Positions 35,885 through 47,759 of a DNA stretch of 64,000 bases are shown in pieces. Under the pieces are notes generated by a model that worked only from the letters and a program-made list of their open reading frames with translations, was not told where the DNA came from and made no database searches. Within the stretch, counting starts at the first letter, position 1, and the number at the start of each line of letters is the position of its first letter. This DNA is from Humulus lupulus. Lineage: Eukaryota; Streptophyta; Magnoliopsida; Rosales; Cannabaceae. The stretch spans positions 37,904,607-37,968,606 of the forward strand of contig NC_084802.1 in NCBI RefSeq assembly GCF_963169125.1, read 5' to 3'. Both the position numbers and the translations under genes were made by a program.

Positions 35885-36330
35885 TACTACAAAAAAAATG
35901 TTTTTTAGTATCACTACTTAGCGTCGGTCAAAGGCGTCGCTCAAAAAATGACTCTTAAAAACATGTGTGTTTGATCCTATAAAGTTAATCATTGACTGGC
36001 ACCATAAAATATGCTTTAACATCAATCAGTGCATTTGTCTAAAGGGTTTTTATATTTAAGTTCTTTTTTTTTTTTTTGGCAATTTTTATTATTTTTGGTT
36101 TTACTAATATTTGGGAGCATTAACATAAAGTTATGTATACTCTCTCGTGGGGGACTATGGCATCGTATAATAGTTGACACCATACATCTAATGGTGTCGA
36201 CTCAAAGCTGTTAGGCATCGATCACTGACTGATCCTTTGACATCACTCACATTGGTGTTAGTTTCGTGACCCATGCCAAAAACGTATGGTGGTTTTATTT
36301 TTGCCTACAGTGAAAGTGGTTTTAGTAGTG
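35885..36330. mobile_element. Short non-autonomous CACTA-like element I
   Basis: A 446 bp element starting TACTACAAAAAAAATG (first base C changed to T) and ending GTGGTTTTAGTAGTG. It is flanked by aat on both sides (35882-35884, 36331-36333), the 3 bp duplication expected for CACTA elements. No coding capacity. Confidence 0.55.
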
Positions 36331-36637
36331 AATGAAAGTATGGAAAAAGAATCTTGATACTGAATTATTTATTATACACAAATGAAAACTTTTAAATCTA
36401 TAGAGCAATAAATTAAAATATAAATTCATAGGTGTTGAATAAACTCATCTTTATCAAGTTATAAAAGAAATAAATTTAATAATTAATATTATTTGATTTT
36501 AAAAAATAATGTGTTAATTATAATTATTATTAATTTCATATTTAAATAACTTTTTCTATCTACATTTACAGAAAAAACTTTCATTTAATTAACAAAAAAT
36601 ATTTTAAAAATTTTAAGATTGTAAATGAAATTATAAA
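36331..36637. other. AT-rich spacer left of the MULE
   Basis: No gene recognised. The last eight bases (attataaa, 36630-36637) are the MULE target duplication. Confidence 0.7.
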
Positions 36638-36747
36638 GGGAAATTTGACTTTTTATGCTTAATATGGGGTTGTAATTCAAAAAAATGCTAGGCATTTTTA
36701 TCATTACAAAATAATGTCAATTTATTTTATGATACTCAAAATACCCT
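36638..36747 (+). repeat. Left TIR of MULE J
   Basis: About 110 bp matching the right TIR with roughly ten differences. It is followed by CT-rich sequence (36755-36815). The short ORFs at 36822-37180 in the following GC-rich leader are not supported as genes. Confidence 0.9.
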
Positions 36748-37269
36748 CATTTGTCTCTTCAGTTTCCCTCTCTCTCTTTCTCTCGAACTCTACAGTTTCC
36801 CTCTCTCTCTTTCGGACGGTACTAGTCGATCCTCCACTCCCCACCAACGTCGATCCCGACGACTCTCAAGACAACCACTGACTGCCCGAGACCGCCCACC
36901 GAGACCGCACGACAACCATTGAATCCCCAAGACCTACACAGCGTTGATTCCCCGAGAACTGAACCCAACTTCGAGTCCTCCCCGAGACCTTCCTCCTCCG
37001 CCTCCATCCTCCCCGAGACCTCCCTCCTCCGCCTCAACGGTCCCTGACCCACTAAGGTCGATCTCCCTATTGTATTCAAATGTGCATACTCGATTGTATA
37101 TATATGATTATATGTATATATATATTTTTAATTTTTTGTGTGAATGTTGTGACTTTTTTCGTTTATTGCATAGTTTATGAATTGTTTTGAGCATATTGAT
37201 ATGCATTGTTTGAGTATTTTGGAATGGGTACATTGAAAGACAACTGTGAGTTTTTGCCTGGTTTTTTTT

Positions 37270-37660
37270 ATGTTGCTCGATGGTTCGATGGGGGGTTCGA
37301 TGAGCATCGATGGGTAGACATTTAGAGGGTTTGATGCATACTCGATGGGTACTCGATAGGGGTTCGATGCATACTAGATTGGGGTTCGATGGGTGTTCGA
37401 TGCATGCTCGATGGTCATTCGATGCATACTCGATTGGGAACCCATAGGGTAGGCCCATTATGGGTTCCAGGTTTAAACCTAAGAAATTAGATGCATGTTC
37501 GATGGGGGTTCGATGCATGCTCGATGGATTGGGTTTTTTTTTGGGTTCGATGGTGGTTCGATGCATGATCTAGGGTTGTTCGATAGGGGTTCGATGGGTG
37601 TTTGGTGGGTACTCGATAGGGGTTCGATGGTTGCATGTATGCTTATTGATGGATTTTTCA
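37270..37660 (+). repeat. TCGAT-motif repeats, 5' intron of the Ulp1-like gene
   Basis: About 21 copies of TCGAT in 400 bp, mostly as TTCGATGGGG, TTCGATGCAT and ACTCGATGG. The block ends before the splice acceptor TTTGCAG at 37705. It lies in the 5' leader or intron of the gene starting at 37706. Confidence 0.85.
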
Positions 37661-37705
37661 TGCGACTTTGTTTAACTGTATTATTTTTATCTTTATTTTT
37701 TGCAG

Positions 37706-40700
37706 ATGCCGAAGTTTCTTTTACCCTTGACAGATCACTTTCCTGGATGAGTCACATATAGGGGCAATGGTTACTTTAAAACAATCAAGGACAAGTTTGA
37801 GGAGCTCGGGTTGATAGAAATGGTGAAGGAATCCCCTTTCAAACAATTTTTCATGGCTGAGAAGTTAGACTTCTCTGCATATCTCATACATCAATTAATG
37901 TTGCGCAAGAACCAGTGCATCAAAGAGGATGAGTTGCATTTACATTTGGGATCTAGACCCTGTAGATTTGGTAAAGGCGAGTTTTCTTTGGTTACGGGGT
38001 TGAACTTCAGTTCAGGGCCATCTGAGACTGATTTGAAGAAACACTTTACTAGTGACCGCTTAATCAAGGAGTACTTTAATGTTGAAAAACAGTGAAGATA
38101 ATGCATTTGGAGGCTGCTTTAAAAAACTGCACTGTAGTTGAAGATGCCTACAAGTTGGGCCTATGTTTCTTTGTTGAGGGGGTTTTACTTGCACGAGAGG
38201 GCAAGTTAAATGTCTGGATAGATTCGCTTAAGATGGTGGAGGACATTGAGTACTTCTTTACTTACCCATGGGGAAAGGTGTCTTTTAACAAGCTTATGGA
38301 TTCATGTAAAAAAGACATGCATCATCAGAAGAGAGAAGAAGAAGGAAGTTAAGGGGAAACAGAAAGAAGTAAAATACAGTTTGTATGGTTATGTCCCTGC
38401 ATTGCAGTATTGGGCATGCGAAGCCATCCAGCAGTTTGCACGAGAGTATGGTATTAACCATGGAAACCAGTTTCTGAGGATGCTGAGTTGGTCGAGCAAT
38501 AAGGAGCGTTCTATTTTGAAGGCCGACCTTGCACCGATGTTCAAGAAGACGAGTGTAAATTTTGCTATATTATGTCAAAATAGAGTATTCTTTGGTGGTT
38601 TCAAACTAACTTAATGCTTTGTATTTGATGCAGTTGATTGTGTTGTCCATGTTGAAGCCCCGGCCTTCAGAGATAGATTATTATAGCGCTTTGACGGAGG
38701 GTGATGCTCCCTTGTATCCCGGGTTAGGCCAAGAAGAAGAGGTAGAAACTCCCACTGATTTTGAGAAGGTGGCGGAGATAGCTGCTGAGGTTGCGAAGAC
38801 ATCCAATATGGCCCTGATGATGAGGATACCTCAGTCCCCATCGGCCCCACACCCTCGGCCCCAGCCCCATCGGTACATCCCAGTCCTGATCAACCTGATT
38901 TACGAGAGGTGTTGGAGAGGTTGGAGCGAATCGAGAGTCATCAGGATACCATCCTAAAGAACCACGCGGTCATCATGGATGCTGTTAATAAGATCTTGAA
39001 ATTCGTACAAGATCTTCCAAATGATTCTGATTCCGACTCACTTGACCTCCCAGATGATTTTGTCTCAAATGACATAGGCACTCCTCCCCCGATAGTACTC
39101 ACAGCAAATCCTGAGACCCCAGATGTTGCTATTATAGAACCTGGGGATGTTGCTGGTGTAGAGTTTGAATTGGCCAAGAGGAAAAGACACAAACCTAAGA
39201 AATTTGAAGACTACACCGACCCAACCAGAAAGAAAGCTCGTTTGGATGCGATTGTTGATGTGCCATTAGTTCTCGGCCCTCTAAAGAAGCCACTTGTTAC
39301 ACAGTACAGGACGGTCGGCAAGTGGTTGCTTGGAGATATTCCGAACAAGACGAAGAAGGATGTCCAAACTGGTGTCTATGGTCCGAGTTGGTTTCTGACG
39401 ATGAAGACACCAAGTTTTGGATCGATGATGGGGTAAGTAATTTTATTAATATATGTTATCTGGTATAAAGAGTGGGTTCAATAGGGGTTTCGATAGTGGT
39501 TCGATGAGGGTTCGATAGGCAGATGGTTTGGGTTCATGGGTTCGATGGGGTTCGATAGGGGTTTCGATAGTGGTTCGATGGGGGTTCGATAGGCAGATGG
39601 TTTGGGTTCATGTGGTTCGATTGGGGTTCGATGGGGGTTCGATAGGCAGATGGTTTGGGTTCATGGGGTTCGGTTGGGGTTCGATGGCAGGTGGTTTAAT
39701 AGGCAAATGGTTTGGATTCATGGGTTCGATTAGGGTTCGATAGTGGTTCGATAGGGGTTTCGATAGTGGTTCGATGGGGGTTCGATAGGCAGATGGTTTG
39801 GGTTCATGGGGTTCGATTGGGGTTCGATGGGGGTTCGATAGGCAAATGGTTTGGGTTCATGGGGTTCGGTTGAGGTTCGATAGGGGTTCGATGGCAGGTG
39901 GTTTAATAGGCAGGTGGTTTAGGTTCACGGGGTTCGATTGGGGTTCGATAGGGCTCGATAGGGGTTCGATGGGGTTCGATATGGGTTTCGATAGTGGTTT
40001 GATGGGGGTTCGATAGGCAGATGGTTTGGGTTAATGGGGTTCAATGGGGGTTCGATAGTCAGGTGGTTTGGGGTTCGATGGGGGGTTTATAGGGGTTCCG
40101 ATAGGCTGATTAATTGCTTTCCTATCATTTTTGCAGCATATTGATGCGGCCAAGCATATGCTACGTCGGCGTCAACAGTTCTATCCCGGGGCGTATCGAC
40201 AAGATGCTGTTGTGATGAATATTATGTTCTCACAAGTGGTACCGGCCCGTTATGATGCATATCAGAATGCCAAGGAAGCGGATAAGAAAATGTTTTTGTG
40301 GGACTCAGATGTGATATCAATGATTACGGGAATTGACAATCAATTTCTAGCATAGTGGAAGGGAGTAGACACTGTATATTGGTGCCAGAACTACCTTCAA
40401 GCGCATTGGTTTGCAGTTGAAGCCTCCATTTCTACTTGGACCCTGAATGTTTATGATTTGGATGTGACAGCGATCAGTGGTAAACAACTGCAATCGTTTA
40501 TGAAGTCATGGTCTACTTTGTTCCCATCGTTGTTATTGCAGTCACAACTTTTCAAGGACGACCCTCGGTTGACGATTCCACCTGGAGCTAAAAGATGCAA
40601 AGAGTTCAATGTGCACCGCATGCCAGTTGATTCAGTACCCCAAACCAAAGTCACGTAATCAAAATTCTAGTTTTTATTCAAGTTTTTTAAATTAAATTCT

Positions 40701-40882
40701 ATGTTGATTTTGTTACTAATGCAAAATATGTTTCGTTCACAGTGGAGATTGTGGTGTGTACGCCATCAAGCACATCGAACACTTATTGGGTAGGCTATCA
40801 CTTCATACGATCTGCGATGACAACATGGAGTTGTTCAGAAACAAATGGACAGTTGACTTATGGTATCAGAATGTTAGACATT
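37706..40882 (+). pseudogene. Ulp1-like (C48) protease gene of MULE J with DUF1985
   Basis: The ATG at 37706 follows a splice acceptor and reads MPKFLLPLTDHFPG, then a TGA at 37748. DUF1985 covers about 37800-38290 (FSAYLIHQLMLRKNQ, RPCRFGKGEFSLVTGLN, LGLCFFVEGVLLAREGK). VPALQYWACEAIQQFAREYG follows after two frame changes (about 38093 and 38340). After an intron (about 38550-38632) comes a linker rich in acidic and basic stretches (38633-39433). A 700 bp intron with TCGAT repeats separates it from the protease: AHWFAVEASISTWTLNVYDL (His, Asp), then, across a last intron, SGDCGVYAIKHIEHL (Cys). The end is WYQNVRH-stop. A TAG at 40353 also interrupts it. Predicted to act on SUMO-like conjugates; its transposon role is unknown. 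Confidence 0.85.
39475..40115 (+). repeat. TCGAT-motif repeats, internal intron of the Ulp1-like gene
   Basis: About 32 copies of TCGAT in 640 bp, organised as GGTTCGATGGGGGTTCGATA with AGGCAGATGGTTTGGGTTCA between groups. The intron runs from the donor GGTAAGTAAT near 39433 to the acceptor TTTTGCAG at about 40136. ORFs through it are glycine-rich artefacts. Confidence 0.85.
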
Positions 40883-41081
40883 GAACATTCTCTTCTTGTT
40901 ATATTTATTTGCTTAAAATCTAGATTATTAAGAAATTTTTTTGAGTCGAACATCTTTTTATTAACGACAATTAATGACCAAAATTCATTAACGACAATAA
41001 AAAAAGAAAACGATAATACAAAAAGAAAACGAAAAATAACCTTCAACTTCAAGTTTAAATAAAATACAACAAAAAATAAAC

Positions 41082-44000
41082 TCAAAGCCGAGCTTTGCAT
41101 GAGGACTTGTTGTGGCCACGACCACCACATCTACTGCACTTACGCATTGTAACTGGTTTTTCCCCGTCAGATGGCCAACGGTTTGTCCTTGGTCTTCCTA
41201 GCTTTGGCTTTTTTGGCCGACCAACTTGTTGTCTCTCTATGGGTACACCAACTACCATATTCTTAATGTCATCTGGAAGTATCCAGTCATCCTCGTTCCC
41301 AGTTGGGTAAATGGTTTCTTTGTACGAATTCCTCCATGACTCAATGGTGTAAAACGGCGAACACAAAGAGTAAATGTTCACTCCACGCTCTATAGCTGCT
41401 GCAGCTACATGGGGACAAGGTGTGCCTATGAGATGGAATACCCCACATGAGCATGATTTCGTCATCAAATTCACCTTAGCATCGCTGTCTGCACCAGTTA
41501 CATGAAACTCGAATTGACCAAGGGCGTAGACATTCATGAACCTTCCTTTGTCAGCATTGTTCGATACATCTGCCTCCATCAGGGTGGATAATTTGGTGGT
41601 AGTCTTCTCTGTCACACTACGTCGTTCAAAAAACCAAGACTGTAGTGTGAACCGAATGAATTCTAAAAAAATTGTAACTGGAAAGGTTCTTGCATCCTTG
41701 GTCTTGTTGTTGAAGCTTTCAGCGTAGTTGCTTGTCATTATATTGTATCGTTTTCCAGGAAAGAAAGGACGAGACCACTTATCGAAACCAATTCCTTCCG
41801 AATAGGCAGTTATAGGAGGATCCATTCGCTTAATATTTTCAAAATGCTTTAGAAATTCGGTCTTCTTCCATGCATAGGCTGCTGCCCACATCTCACTATG
41901 ACAGTGATCAGTCTTGAACTTGGCTTTCACATTCATACTGATGTGATGGTAGCATGCGCTGTGGTAGGCATCAGGAAAGACAGCCTCTAGAGCATGAATT
42001 ATACTCGCATGCCTATTTGACACGAAAGCCAAGTCATCAACGTTCCCAATGGCTTCCTTCAACTTCGTCATGAAATATTTCCACGAGTTGTGGTTCTCAC
42101 TATCCACCAACCCGAACGCAATTGGATATAAATGACTATTCGCATCCAAAGCAACGACACATAGCATGTGGCCACCGTACTTATTCTTGAAGAACGTGTC
42201 ATCCACACATATCACAGGACGACAAAATCTGAATCCCCTCCTACAAACACCAAGGGCAAAGAAGCAATATAGGAAACTACCATCTTCAGTGACAAAATCA
42301 GTAATTGTACCTGGATTCTTTTGCTGCAAAATGTGCAAGTAGGATGGCAACTTGCAATACGAATCCACATATGTCCCCCTAACATACGTAAGTGCCTTCT
42401 CTCTACATCTCCATGCCTTTTCATAACTCATATCAATACCAAAAATTTTCTTCATATCCTCCTTTATGTTGTTTGCCATGTAATTGGTCCCATCAGCTGC
42501 GTATTTGTTCTTTATGAGGTGTCCAACGACCCACGGTGCAGCTTGACGATGATCTTTTTGTCGCACTTCTAGTGAGCATGTGTGTACGCTCTTGTATACT
42601 GTGATCTCAAATATGGGAGACATTGGTTGTTTTTTCCCTCTCAGTCTCCAACAACAGTCAAGATCTTTGCATGTGATATACCACACGTCAATACCAGACT
42701 TTTTCACCATATACTCAAAGTTATTCTTCATTGCAAATAGAGCAGCTTTGGTTTTTAAATCAATCTTGTCCTCAAAAGTCTTCCCAACATATAATTCTCC
42801 CATTGGTCCACCAGATGATGAGGAATGGGTTTTAGCAGATGCCTCAATATCTTCTTTTGTAAACATTGGGGCACTCCATCTAGTGTGATCTTCTCTTGAT
42901 ACAATTGTCTCCCTCCACCCAGTATTATCTTCTGTCCTAACAGGTTGATTACTGCTTCGAGCAGGTGCTCGGCGTCCTTGAGTTGGGAGGTGTGCCTGTG
43001 CAAGAGGCAGTCCTGACTCTTCTTCTACTTGTTTGGCTTGGGAAATGTCTAACTCCTCATTTGAAACATCTGCACTATAATACGAGTCATCCTCGGAACC
43101 ATAATCATTATCTTCAAATCAATTACCAACTGGATCATCATTCACATAGGGATCGTACTCATATGCCTCAAGCACACCTGTGGGACCTCCTTGTGGTATA
43201 TCATGCTGAATAGTAGCCATCGGATCAGTAACTGGAACAAAAGTGCCCAACTCGCTAAGATGCTTGTAACTGCTACCTGCAGGAGATGGATCGACACTGG
43301 TCGTGTTTTTTTTGTTCACACTAGGAGAAGGATCTGATATGACATTCTTCTTAACCGGAGTCACACATAAGACTACCCGTTCTTTCAAGCTTATTCCTAA
43401 GAATACACGAACTTGACGATCATTCTTCAATTGAACCGGTGCAAATGGTTGGTCGCCGCATACGTATGGCACCTCGAGTTTCAATTCACACACCTCTCTA
43501 TCCACCTAAAATGTCTCATGCAGTACGTCAAGTAGTTGCAAGTAAGTGACATCATTCTCTACCAGTATCACTTCACCTTCAGCATCCTCAAAATACCATT
43601 TCCTACCATGTATTTCCCAAACACCGTTGTAAGAAACAAATACGTAAACGGTAGAACCTGAAATAAAAAAACACAAATACAATTAGCTGAAAAACAGATG
43701 GTAGGAAATGGTATTTTAACGATGCTGAAAAACATGACCATCGAGCCTGCATCGAGCAGGCATCGAGCCTCCATCGAGCATGCACGAAATAGTGAGAATA
43801 CACATTACCATCGAGCTTGCATCGAGTAGGTATCGAGTAACCATCGATCACAACATGCAACGTAAAAAATTATGTGCCATCGAGCTTGCATCGAGCAGGC
43901 ATCGAGCATCCATCGAGCATGAATGAAATAGTGAGAATGAACATTACCATCGAGTACCCATCGACTAAGTATCGAGTAACCATCGAGCACAACATTCAAC

Positions 44001-44485
44001 CGTAAAAATTGATGTTCCATTGAGCTTGCATCGAGCAGGCATCGAGCAACCTTCGAGCATGCATGAAATATTGATAAAGCACATTACCATCGAGTACCCA
44101 TCAAGTAGGTATTGAGTAACCATCGAGCAGAACATGCAACCCTAAAATTGATGTGCCATCGAGCTTGCATCGAGTAGGCATCAAGTAACCATTGAGCATG
44201 CATGAAATAGTGATAATGCACATTACCATCGAGCACCCACCGAGTAGGTATCGAGTAACCATCGAGCAGAACATGCAACTCTAAAAATTGATGTGCCATC
44301 GAGCCTGCATCGAGCAGGCATCGAGCACAACCCAAACCCAGAAAATTCCCAGAAAACGCAGATCGACAAAAAACCAGAAAAAACCCAAAAAAAGTGCAAA
44401 TATTGCTCAGATGTATTCGAAATGCCCAAAAAGTTTAAAGGAAACATCACTAATCCAAGTATATAAGAAAAAATTGCTTACCCAT
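41082..44485 (-). pseudogene. mudrA: mudrA-like MULE transposase of J
   Basis: Exon 1 is ATG plus one base (44485-44482, donor GTAAGC). Exon 2 runs 43657-41082, and the join reads MGSTVYVFVSYNGVWEIHG. The two exons total 860 codons including the stop. Order: an N-terminal MuDR-type domain, an acidic linker (about 43110-43000), a zinc-binding N-terminal region near YITCKDLDCCWRL, the DDE core (VICVDDTFFKNKYGG, FGLVDSENHNSW, then HASIIHALEAVFPDAYHSAC), a SWIM finger (CSCGVFHLIGTPCPH) and a zinc knuckle (CSRCGGRGHNKSSC). Only two in-frame stops remain (TAG at about 43505, TGA at about 43118). The usual SDR motif at the second catalytic Asp reads SNR (about 42015). Expected in the nucleus. Confidence 0.92.
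43733..44335 (-). repeat. TCGAT-motif repeats, 5' intron of mudrA
   Basis: About 28 copies of TCGAT read on the minus strand (ATCGA on plus) as CTCGATGC and ACTCGATGG. They form a higher-order unit of about 140 bp repeated four times (starts near 43740, 43877, 44018, 44157, with part of a fifth). The array lies within the intron between 44481 and 43658. Confidence 0.85.
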
Positions 44486-44702
44486 TAAATTTTTCTCCAA
44501 GATTTCTCAGCCCTTACTTTGGTCTTGATCCCCTCTACAAATGGCTTTCTTAGTGGCGGTCCCTTGCTCGATTCACTAGTACCGTGGTGCTCTTAGTGGT
44601 GGTGTGAGGTGAGGTGAGTGAAAGAGAGTGAGGAAGAAACAAGAAGAAGGATGAGAGGAGGAAGGAAGAGAGGAGGAGGGAAGAGAGGAGATAGTTGTTT
44701 TT

Positions 44703-44813
44703 AGGGGTATTTTGGGTATCCTAAAATGAATTGGCATTATTTTGTAATGATAAAAATGTCTAGCATATTTTTTAATTACAACCCCATATTAAGCATAAAA
44801 AGTCAAATTTCCC
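44703..44813 (-). repeat. Right TIR of MULE J
   Basis: The inverted match of the left TIR, ending GTCAAATTTCCC, followed by attataaa. A purine-rich leader (44600-44700 on plus) lies just inside. Confidence 0.9.
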
Positions 44814-44821
44814 ATTATAAA

Positions 44822-46064
44822 TTCATAGTTATTGAATAAGGCATCTTTATCAAACAATAATAAATATTATTTAAAAAAAAATTGAAATGTGTGTAACAAA
44901 TTAAATTAGAAAGTCCTAACTTATGGAGCATTAAAAAGTAGGTATTCTATATTTGTCAAAAAAAAAAAAGTAAGTATTGCAACTCCAACCATCAAACTTA
45001 TTATTGTGTTAAATCAACAAAAAAATAATGAAATTTAAGAATAATTTTTTTCCATTCCAACCACAACACTAAAATTTACACCAAAAAATATATTCTATAT
45101 TATTTTATTATTTTATCTTATATATAAAATAATATACATACTTGCCTATTATAAAATACAAAATATATATAAAAAAAATTATGGTTGCTACAGTGCCCCA
45201 CCATATTTAGTGGCAAAATGGTAGGACAAATACAATTTGATTGGAATGTAATATAGTGTGAAATTAACTAATAAAGATGATATTAAAATTTAAATATAAT
45301 TTATATTAAATATACTAATAACTACACATTAATACGGCTTTAATATATTCTGTAATCGCATAAATGCATTAAATAGGATTAATTAGATTTTAAAAGTGGA
45401 TTACCATAAAAAGAAACTATTCATAATGTCCTCTAACTAATGCAACTCGTGCTGATTAGTTTATATTCTGTGGTGCTCTCGTATTGAGACACCTTCAATT
45501 AAAAATAAAAAAGCTAACGCCTCTTTAATTTTTAATTTAGTGAATAGTTGACATAATTAGAGCATCTCAGGAGTGCTATATAAGTAGTGCATCTCTAAAA
45601 AAAATCGAAAGTTTTTTTAATTAATTAATTATTTATTTAAATATTTTTTTATATATATTTCAATAAAAATTAACTGACTTTGTTGAATTTAAGAGTTAAT
45701 TTGCATCTTTTCCGTTGGAACACAATTATAAAATTGGGTCAAATATAATATTGACTTATTTTTTTGAGTTAAATTTGGTAAAAAATTTACTCTATTAATT
45801 GGAGATGGTCTTATAAACAAAATCGCCCAAGCAAAAATTTACAAATCCCCCACCCCAAAAGAAAAAAACAAAAAATTAAAAAACAAATCAATCAATATAA
45901 AATAATTAAATTCAAATGTAAACAATAATTGTCATCTCTTGCAATTCTTATTATTTTAGTTTATTTTATTAATTTGGATTAATTAAAAATAGAATATAAT
46001 TATATGGTGTTATATATGAGTAGATATTGTAAATATTAAAAGATATAGGGATATTATTGATAGT
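44822..46064. other. AT-rich spacer between MULE J and element C
   Basis: No gene is supported in 1.2 kb of AT-rich sequence. A possible MITE spans about 45559-45813: it begins TTAGAGCATCTCAGGAGTGC and ends ATTGGAGATGGTCTTA, resembling the GAGCATCTCC ends of plant MITEs. The ends pair only loosely. Confidence 0.5.
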
Positions 46065-46742
46065 TGTAGAGGTGATTTTCTACAATTGATTAAACGAGCA
46101 CAACAACTTGTCAAGAACAAAGAGAGAGGCAATAGTTCAATTGGGAGCACCGGTGGGGTGTCAGCCATAGGGACTCCGACTTCAAGTCAGTTGGATTGCT
46201 AGAGAATAATAAGATGGAGAAATACGCAAAGAAACCAATAATGATCAACAATAAGTAAAAGAAACAATGGTGATGACAGAACTTGAGGGCGATGACTAGG
46301 TCGGTAGACTCGTCAGGTTCGCTCAGTAGGAGTGATTAGTTTCAGTATTCAATATCCTCTTGACCTGAGGACTCCCTCTCATTTTTCTTATAGAGACTTC
46401 TCATGTGATATTCCTCCTGTCTCGTTCCCAAGTCTCGCCTTGGAATCTCGCCAGCTGGATAACGTCCCTCTTGACTCATTCCTCTTGACTTCTTCTTCTT
46501 TGACCCATTTGACTGACTGGGTATATTTAGGCCTGGGTGCGAGTTAAGTTATTTGTTTTGGCCTGTTATGTGAACGTGGGCTTATTTTGTGGCTTGGGCC
46601 TGGTTAGCTCATCTGACTACCTTGGTCCTTAAGTGCTCCAGTAACATGGATTCCGTGTCACTTTAGGCCAGACTAGCTCGTCTATCTATCTTATTGGGCT
46701 TGATACGATTATAGAAATAGTGCTTAGTTTTTTACAATTACA
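46065..46742 (-). repeat. 3' LTR of element C
   Basis: A minus-strand segment starting TGTAATTGTAAAAAAC at 46742 and ending CACCTCTACA at 46065. An agtgagggacaaat polypurine tract (46743-46756) directly precedes it. CCTAAATATACCC at about 46515-46530 may be its TATA box. The left limit is inferred from the inverted TGTAR end, as there is no second LTR to compare. Confidence 0.65.
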
Positions 46743-46756
46743 ATTTGTCCCTCACT

Positions 46757-47700
46757 CTTTGGTATAGAATTTATTCTAATCAAAGAGTAGGAAAAAATCA
46801 ATTCTATCAGAATTTACTAAACTCAATTGACTCAAAACTGAGAGAGAGCGAAATCCGGAAGCTAAATACTGCCTGCGCGCACATGGGTCTGCTGGCTGAG
46901 TGGCTAGCTGCACGTGGTGCATGCCTATGCGCGTATGGACATGGCTACTTGCCCAATTGCGCACAGTGCGCAGGGCGTGCTGTGTGTGGCCCGCCTATAC
47001 GCGTCTACGGCCTGTTGGCCGACTGGCTGGCTGCTTGGTCGTGTGGTGCCTAATGGCGCACTTGCAGGGTGTGTGTGTGCCTAATGGCGTGCATGGGGTT
47101 GTTTGACAGGTCGTGTAGTGCCTCGGGGACCTATGGTGCGCATGTAAGCTTGCACCCCGTCCTAGTGGTTATCGTGCGAGGGGACACGCTTGGGTCGAGT
47201 GGTGCCTGCACGAGTGGCTAGTTGGCCGAGTGAAGCACGTCTGGGCCGAGTGGTGCGCGCGTGCGAGGGGTGGGCAGATGACCAGCTACACGTCATATGC
47301 GCGCGAGTGCGTATGTGCGTCCGCTAGTTGCATGCCTCTGCACATGATGCATGCCTGTTTGCTGTCATGCATTTGTGACTCTCAACTTGTCAATTGGTTG
47401 GGTGACCTACTTAGTCAATGCATTATGTAAAAAGGCCAGTTGACTTGATGGCATCCTAAGTAAGAGTTTATATGGTACTACGGACCATATATTTGCCTTA
47501 ACCAAATAGGGCTTTAAGGAATTTCTCTCTCCTTAAAAGAAGCGTGTGTGCTCTACGTCGTACTAATGGAAGGATGCTTTGGTTGACTAACCCAACGCAT
47601 GGATGTTGTGGTCTAAGGATAGGAGTAGGATGGATGTGGTCGGGTTGGAGGGATTGATAGACTCGACTATCTCCCACACATTTTAGGTATGACTGATTTT
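46757..47700 (+). other. GC-rich, CpG-rich 3' region of element C
   Basis: From about 46865 to 47350 the sequence is unusually GC- and CpG-rich for the window. Words such as TGGCTAGCTGCACGTGGTGC, GCATGCCTATGCGCGTA and GTGGTGCC recur loosely. It lies where the first exon of the antisense gene should be. ORFs at 46745-47106 and 47230-47430 have biased composition and are not supported as genes. Confidence 0.5.
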
Positions 47701-47759
47701 CATACTTTTTTTAAATCTTCTGGTATGGTTGTTAGTCTTGGCTAACTTGCTAACTTGCT

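Larger units (their letters stand above)
36638..44813. mobile_element. Kaonashi-type MULE J with Ulp1-like and mudrA genes
   Basis: A Mutator-like element of 8176 bp. TIRs of about 110 bp start GGGAAATTTGACTTTTTATG at both ends (36638-36747 and, inverted, 44703-44813). The flanking duplication attataaa is at 36630-36637 and 44814-44821. A Ulp1-like gene on the plus strand and a mudrA transposase on the minus strand converge near 40900-41080. Kaonashi MULEs are a described group that captured Ulp1-like proteases. Presence of both genes suggests this was an autonomous copy before it gained stops. Confidence 0.93.

Noticed and set aside
36822..37180. Two ORFs in the GC-rich MULE leader
   Set aside because: Simple composition, on opposite strands, upstream of the supported start at 37706. 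Probably untranslated leader.
39528..40016. Glycine- and tryptophan-rich ORFs
   Set aside because: Direct translation of the TCGAT repeats in an intron.
43733..44335. Regular repeats that could suggest a CRISPR-like array
   Set aside because: Units of about 140 bp with diverged copies and no unique spacers, inside an intron of a plant transposon.
46745..47430. ORFs of 60-100 residues rich in Cys, Ala and Trp
   Set aside because: Biased composition of a CpG-rich repeat block, overlapping frames on both strands and no domain.
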